Source: Boesenbergia rotunda (Eukaryota; Streptophyta; Magnoliopsida; Zingiberales; Zingiberaceae). Taken from it: a stretch of DNA of 64,000 bases. The translations under genes and the position numbers were made by a program. The notes beneath the pieces are model-generated. The model was not told the DNA's origin, ran no database searches, and saw only the letters and a program-made list of their open reading frames with translations. This document shows, piece by piece, positions 61,626-64,000 of the stretch. The stretch is taken from the NCBI GenBank assembly GCA_024364735.1, contig JAGFNQ010000300.1:186001-250000 (forward strand). Reading direction: 5' to 3'. Within the stretch, counting starts at the first letter, position 1; each line of letters starts with the position of its first letter.

Positions 61626-63130
61626 AGCGATCGAGGCGAAAGAGGAATGCTTTGGAAGAAGATAGAGATTTCCGAAGCTTCAGTATTCGAGAGGCGAATT
61701 AGGAATGGGGATCTGGCTATGGCTAGAAGTCAACGGATAACTGCCCCGGCAATTATTTGTTTAAAATAATTTTTAAAATTCTGATATTTAATATTTTTTA
61801 AAAATTTATAAAGTACATTTCTAAATTCTAATTGACACAATTATTAAAAGAACATTTTTTTAAAACAAAAATCTGAAACCACCCGACCATATTTCTGAAT
61901 TTTTTACCTAAAATATCTATAAAAATAAATTAATTCGATTTAATAAATAAATAAATATACCTAAAATACTTTACTATTATTTTTTCAATTTAATTAAAGT
62001 AATTTAAAAGTGAAAAAATCACTCAAACATCATTAAAATTATAGTAAAATTATTGTCTATTATAAATTTGCAGTAATTATTATTATAATAATTTTATAAT
62101 GATTTTTTAATGTTGAAATAATTTTTAATAATTAAATTTAACTATATTCGTAAAAAAATTATATGAACGTCCTTTATGTATAAATTTTTTTATAAGTTGA
62201 ATTAAATTTTATTTTTTAAAAAAATAACAATGCCCAATTTAATTTTTGCCCAACTCTCTTAATTGAACTGATACAGCCTTCCCTCGTCTTACTTTGTAGC
62301 TGACCAGGACGGTAATAATTGAAGTCTGAGTCCAATTTGATGCTGTTTAAATTTGTTTAATAAGATATTTGAATTAATTTTTATATTTTAAATTTGTTTA
62401 ATTAGTTAGTCAACTTGGTAATATAAATATGTTATACCAACATTATTCATAGATATTAATAAATTAAACATATATATGTTTAAGTTTATTTATTTTGTTT
62501 AACAAGTTACTTAAGTTTGTTCAATTAATTGATATAATCAAAATAACATTTATTCATATTTGATACATTTCGACTAACTACTCCAAATTAATGGGAGTTG
62601 CCACAAAAGAAGGAATGTTATCTCCCATTATCGTTATGACCTTATGATATCTATGATATTATTAATGTCAGACATGATTCTATAATCACTATTGCAGTGA
62701 TGCCTCCAAAAAGATAATCGAATCCCACGCTATTAATCTTGGTGAGTTCATCTCTCTCGTGGGAACTTCTCGATTTATCCTGATGATCGATAGAAAATTT
62801 TCGTGAAAAGATATGGAGAGACTACCTCTATTATGTCAGACAAAAGGGCAAAAAATTAACGTATATTTCTGAGGAGATATGGAGAGCATGGACGGCTACC
62901 TGAGCTGAACAGAGGTGGAAAGAAAATATCAATAAGACTCGACCTATAGAAAAGCCGAGCCAAGTGGCTCAAGTACCGGAATTGCTCGACATACGTCTGG
63001 TTTCAAAATCTATAGTAGAGCATACTCTTGATTTGATGACTTTAATTTAATGTTGGCACAAAGTACAATTTTCATTTATTATCATACTTGTATAATATTT
63101 GCCTAATATATATTTGTATACAGGAATGAG
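61626..63130. other. AT-rich intergenic region with repeat A copy 4
   Basis: 62736-62815 carries repeat A in the reverse orientation (reverse complement contains CGAAAATTTTCTATCGATCA). Near 62870-62960 there may be decayed coding sequence (EEIWRAWT) belonging to the transposase remnant downstream. No intact gene is seen. Confidence 0.5.
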
Positions 63131-63783
63131 AGCTAGCTTGACCGCCCACCAGTATAAAGGTCTTTGTGAAAACCCACAAGAAAAAAGATGACACATTCGT
63201 TGATTCTCGTTCTGCGTCCATCCATGTAAGAACATTACTTAATTTTTATTTTACTTTCCTTTAGTACTTTTCATCGAATTACTTTTTAATCATGTTATAT
63301 TTTACAATACAGACGGAAATCACTGAGAGAGTCACATAGGCATCTCAGCCTGCAATAGTGGGGGGAGAGTCACAATCTCTATCTACCGAGGTATTTAATG
63401 GCATATATTATGATGTTGTCGATGGATGGATAAAGAACTCCACCATCTACGACCTTGGCTCTCAGGCCAAAGTTGTATTTGATGATCGTTTAAGGACTCC
63501 AAGGAGTCATTCCAGTTACCGTTCATCTTATTCTAGTGAGATGCACAGAATATTAAGAAGAAAATCGAGACCTACACAATCAAGTTCAATCAATGCGAGA
63601 AGGGCGGAATGGATGACCGCTGAGAAGGAGAGGAGGGTCGCTGATGAAGCAAGGAGAGATGAGGAGCATCAGAAGCTTGTTGCAGAAAATAGAGTACTCA
63701 TGAGTCATATGCGATCCCTCCTAGCTTCTTTGCCTTGTCCGCCATCGCAGTACACTCCTGGGCCCTCTTACTCGGCTGATTAA
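63130..63783 (+). pseudogene. CACTA/En-Spm-like plant transposase, C-terminal remnant
   Basis: Plus-strand sequence near 63155-63225 reads VKTHKKKDDTFVDSRSASIH. After a likely intron (GTAAGA near 63226, acceptor before 63313) a frame to 63783 carries ITERVTQASQPAI, then FNGIYYDVVDGWI and a charged coiled-coil tail (EWMTAEKERRVADEARRDEE). This order (a KKKD/SRSA box, a variable spacer, a terminal coiled coil) is that of the plant Ptta/En/Spm transposase-associated protein. The N-terminal part is missing or decayed upstream, so I call it a remnant; an expressed fragment is possible. Confidence 0.6.
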
Positions 63784-64000
63784 GTTTTTTTGAGGTATGT
63801 TTAATTACATATTAATTTTTTAATTTATGAATAATATATCATTGGATGTGTATTTTTTATATATTAAACCTTACAAAATATATTTATTATATATATATAG
63901 TCTACTAATATATTGATTTGATTTTTATTTCAGGTTCCTCTATGATATTTTATTTATCTCCAACCGTTCAGATATTTGATTCAGGTATTTTTTAATTACA
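63784..64000. other. AT-rich flank, window end
   Basis: No feature is seen beyond poly-AT sequence. Confidence 0.4.

Noticed and set aside
1..64000. A metabolic gene cluster or a CRISPR array
   Set aside because: Neighbouring genes belong to unrelated pathways, and the only tandem array has 158-bp units without spacer-repeat alternation.
1..64000. tRNA, rRNA and snRNA genes
   Set aside because: I saw no convincing tRNA B-box with matching acceptor stem and no rRNA core sequence, though a covariance-model search was not possible.

Overview
This is nuclear DNA from a flowering plant. The evidence is split genes with GT-AG introns, AT-rich spacers filled with DNA-transposon debris, and families found only in plants (PLS-class PPR, CBP60, AP2/ERF, CC-NBS-LRR, PEPR-type LRR kinase, At-4/1, KAKU4). 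Several first exons are strongly GC-rich, which leans towards a monocot. That lean is an inference and no species is claimed.

Layout. 1-1750 is a 158-bp-period tandem array whose first copy is inverted, followed by a cluster of short hairpins (1.8-2.2 kb). 2.6-4.75 kb is a decayed TTF-zinc-finger hAT transposase. 5970-10016 (+) is a PEPR-like receptor kinase with a tiny first exon. 10715 to about 13009 (-) is a plastid UVR/NTF2-fold gene with a frameshift. 15370-20505 (+) is a complete CBP60 gene of eight exons. 21.1-22.4 kb holds a PIF/Harbinger-like element and a MITE. 23343-25073 (+) is an intronless PPR gene. 25329 to about 33.66 kb (+) is a KAKU4/NUP136-like lamina or pore gene with a hAT transposase fragment in intron 1 and a frame-broken 3' half. 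34837-35406 (-) is an ERF003-like gene with a frameshift. 38712-43186 (-) is a plastid-targeted bacterial-type endonuclease I. 43960-48844 (-) is a PP2C. 49907-53814 (-) is an At-4/1-like coiled-coil protein. 55407-57613 (-) is a second PPR gene. 58836-61625 (-) is an intronless CC-NBS-LRR. 63.1-63.8 kb is a CACTA/En-Spm-like transposase remnant.

The genes are not an operon or a biosynthetic cluster. Three have plausible roles in immunity: PEPR-like (sensing peptide danger signals), CBP60 (calcium/calmodulin-linked transcription) and CNL (intracellular receptor). Their proximity is probably incidental. For CBP60, endonuclease I, PP2C, At-4/1 and the second PPR I joined exons by eye, and reading-frame phase closes exactly to the stop codon in each.

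Three genes (UVR/NTF2, KAKU4-like, ERF003-like) have small frame breaks inside clearly conserved coding sequence. These are either real lesions or indel errors in the assembly. I did not find a convincing undescribed system. The most unusual structures are the foldback tandem array, the hairpin cluster, a GC-rich satellite carried inside a Harbinger-like element, and two dispersed repeat families each seen several times in the window.
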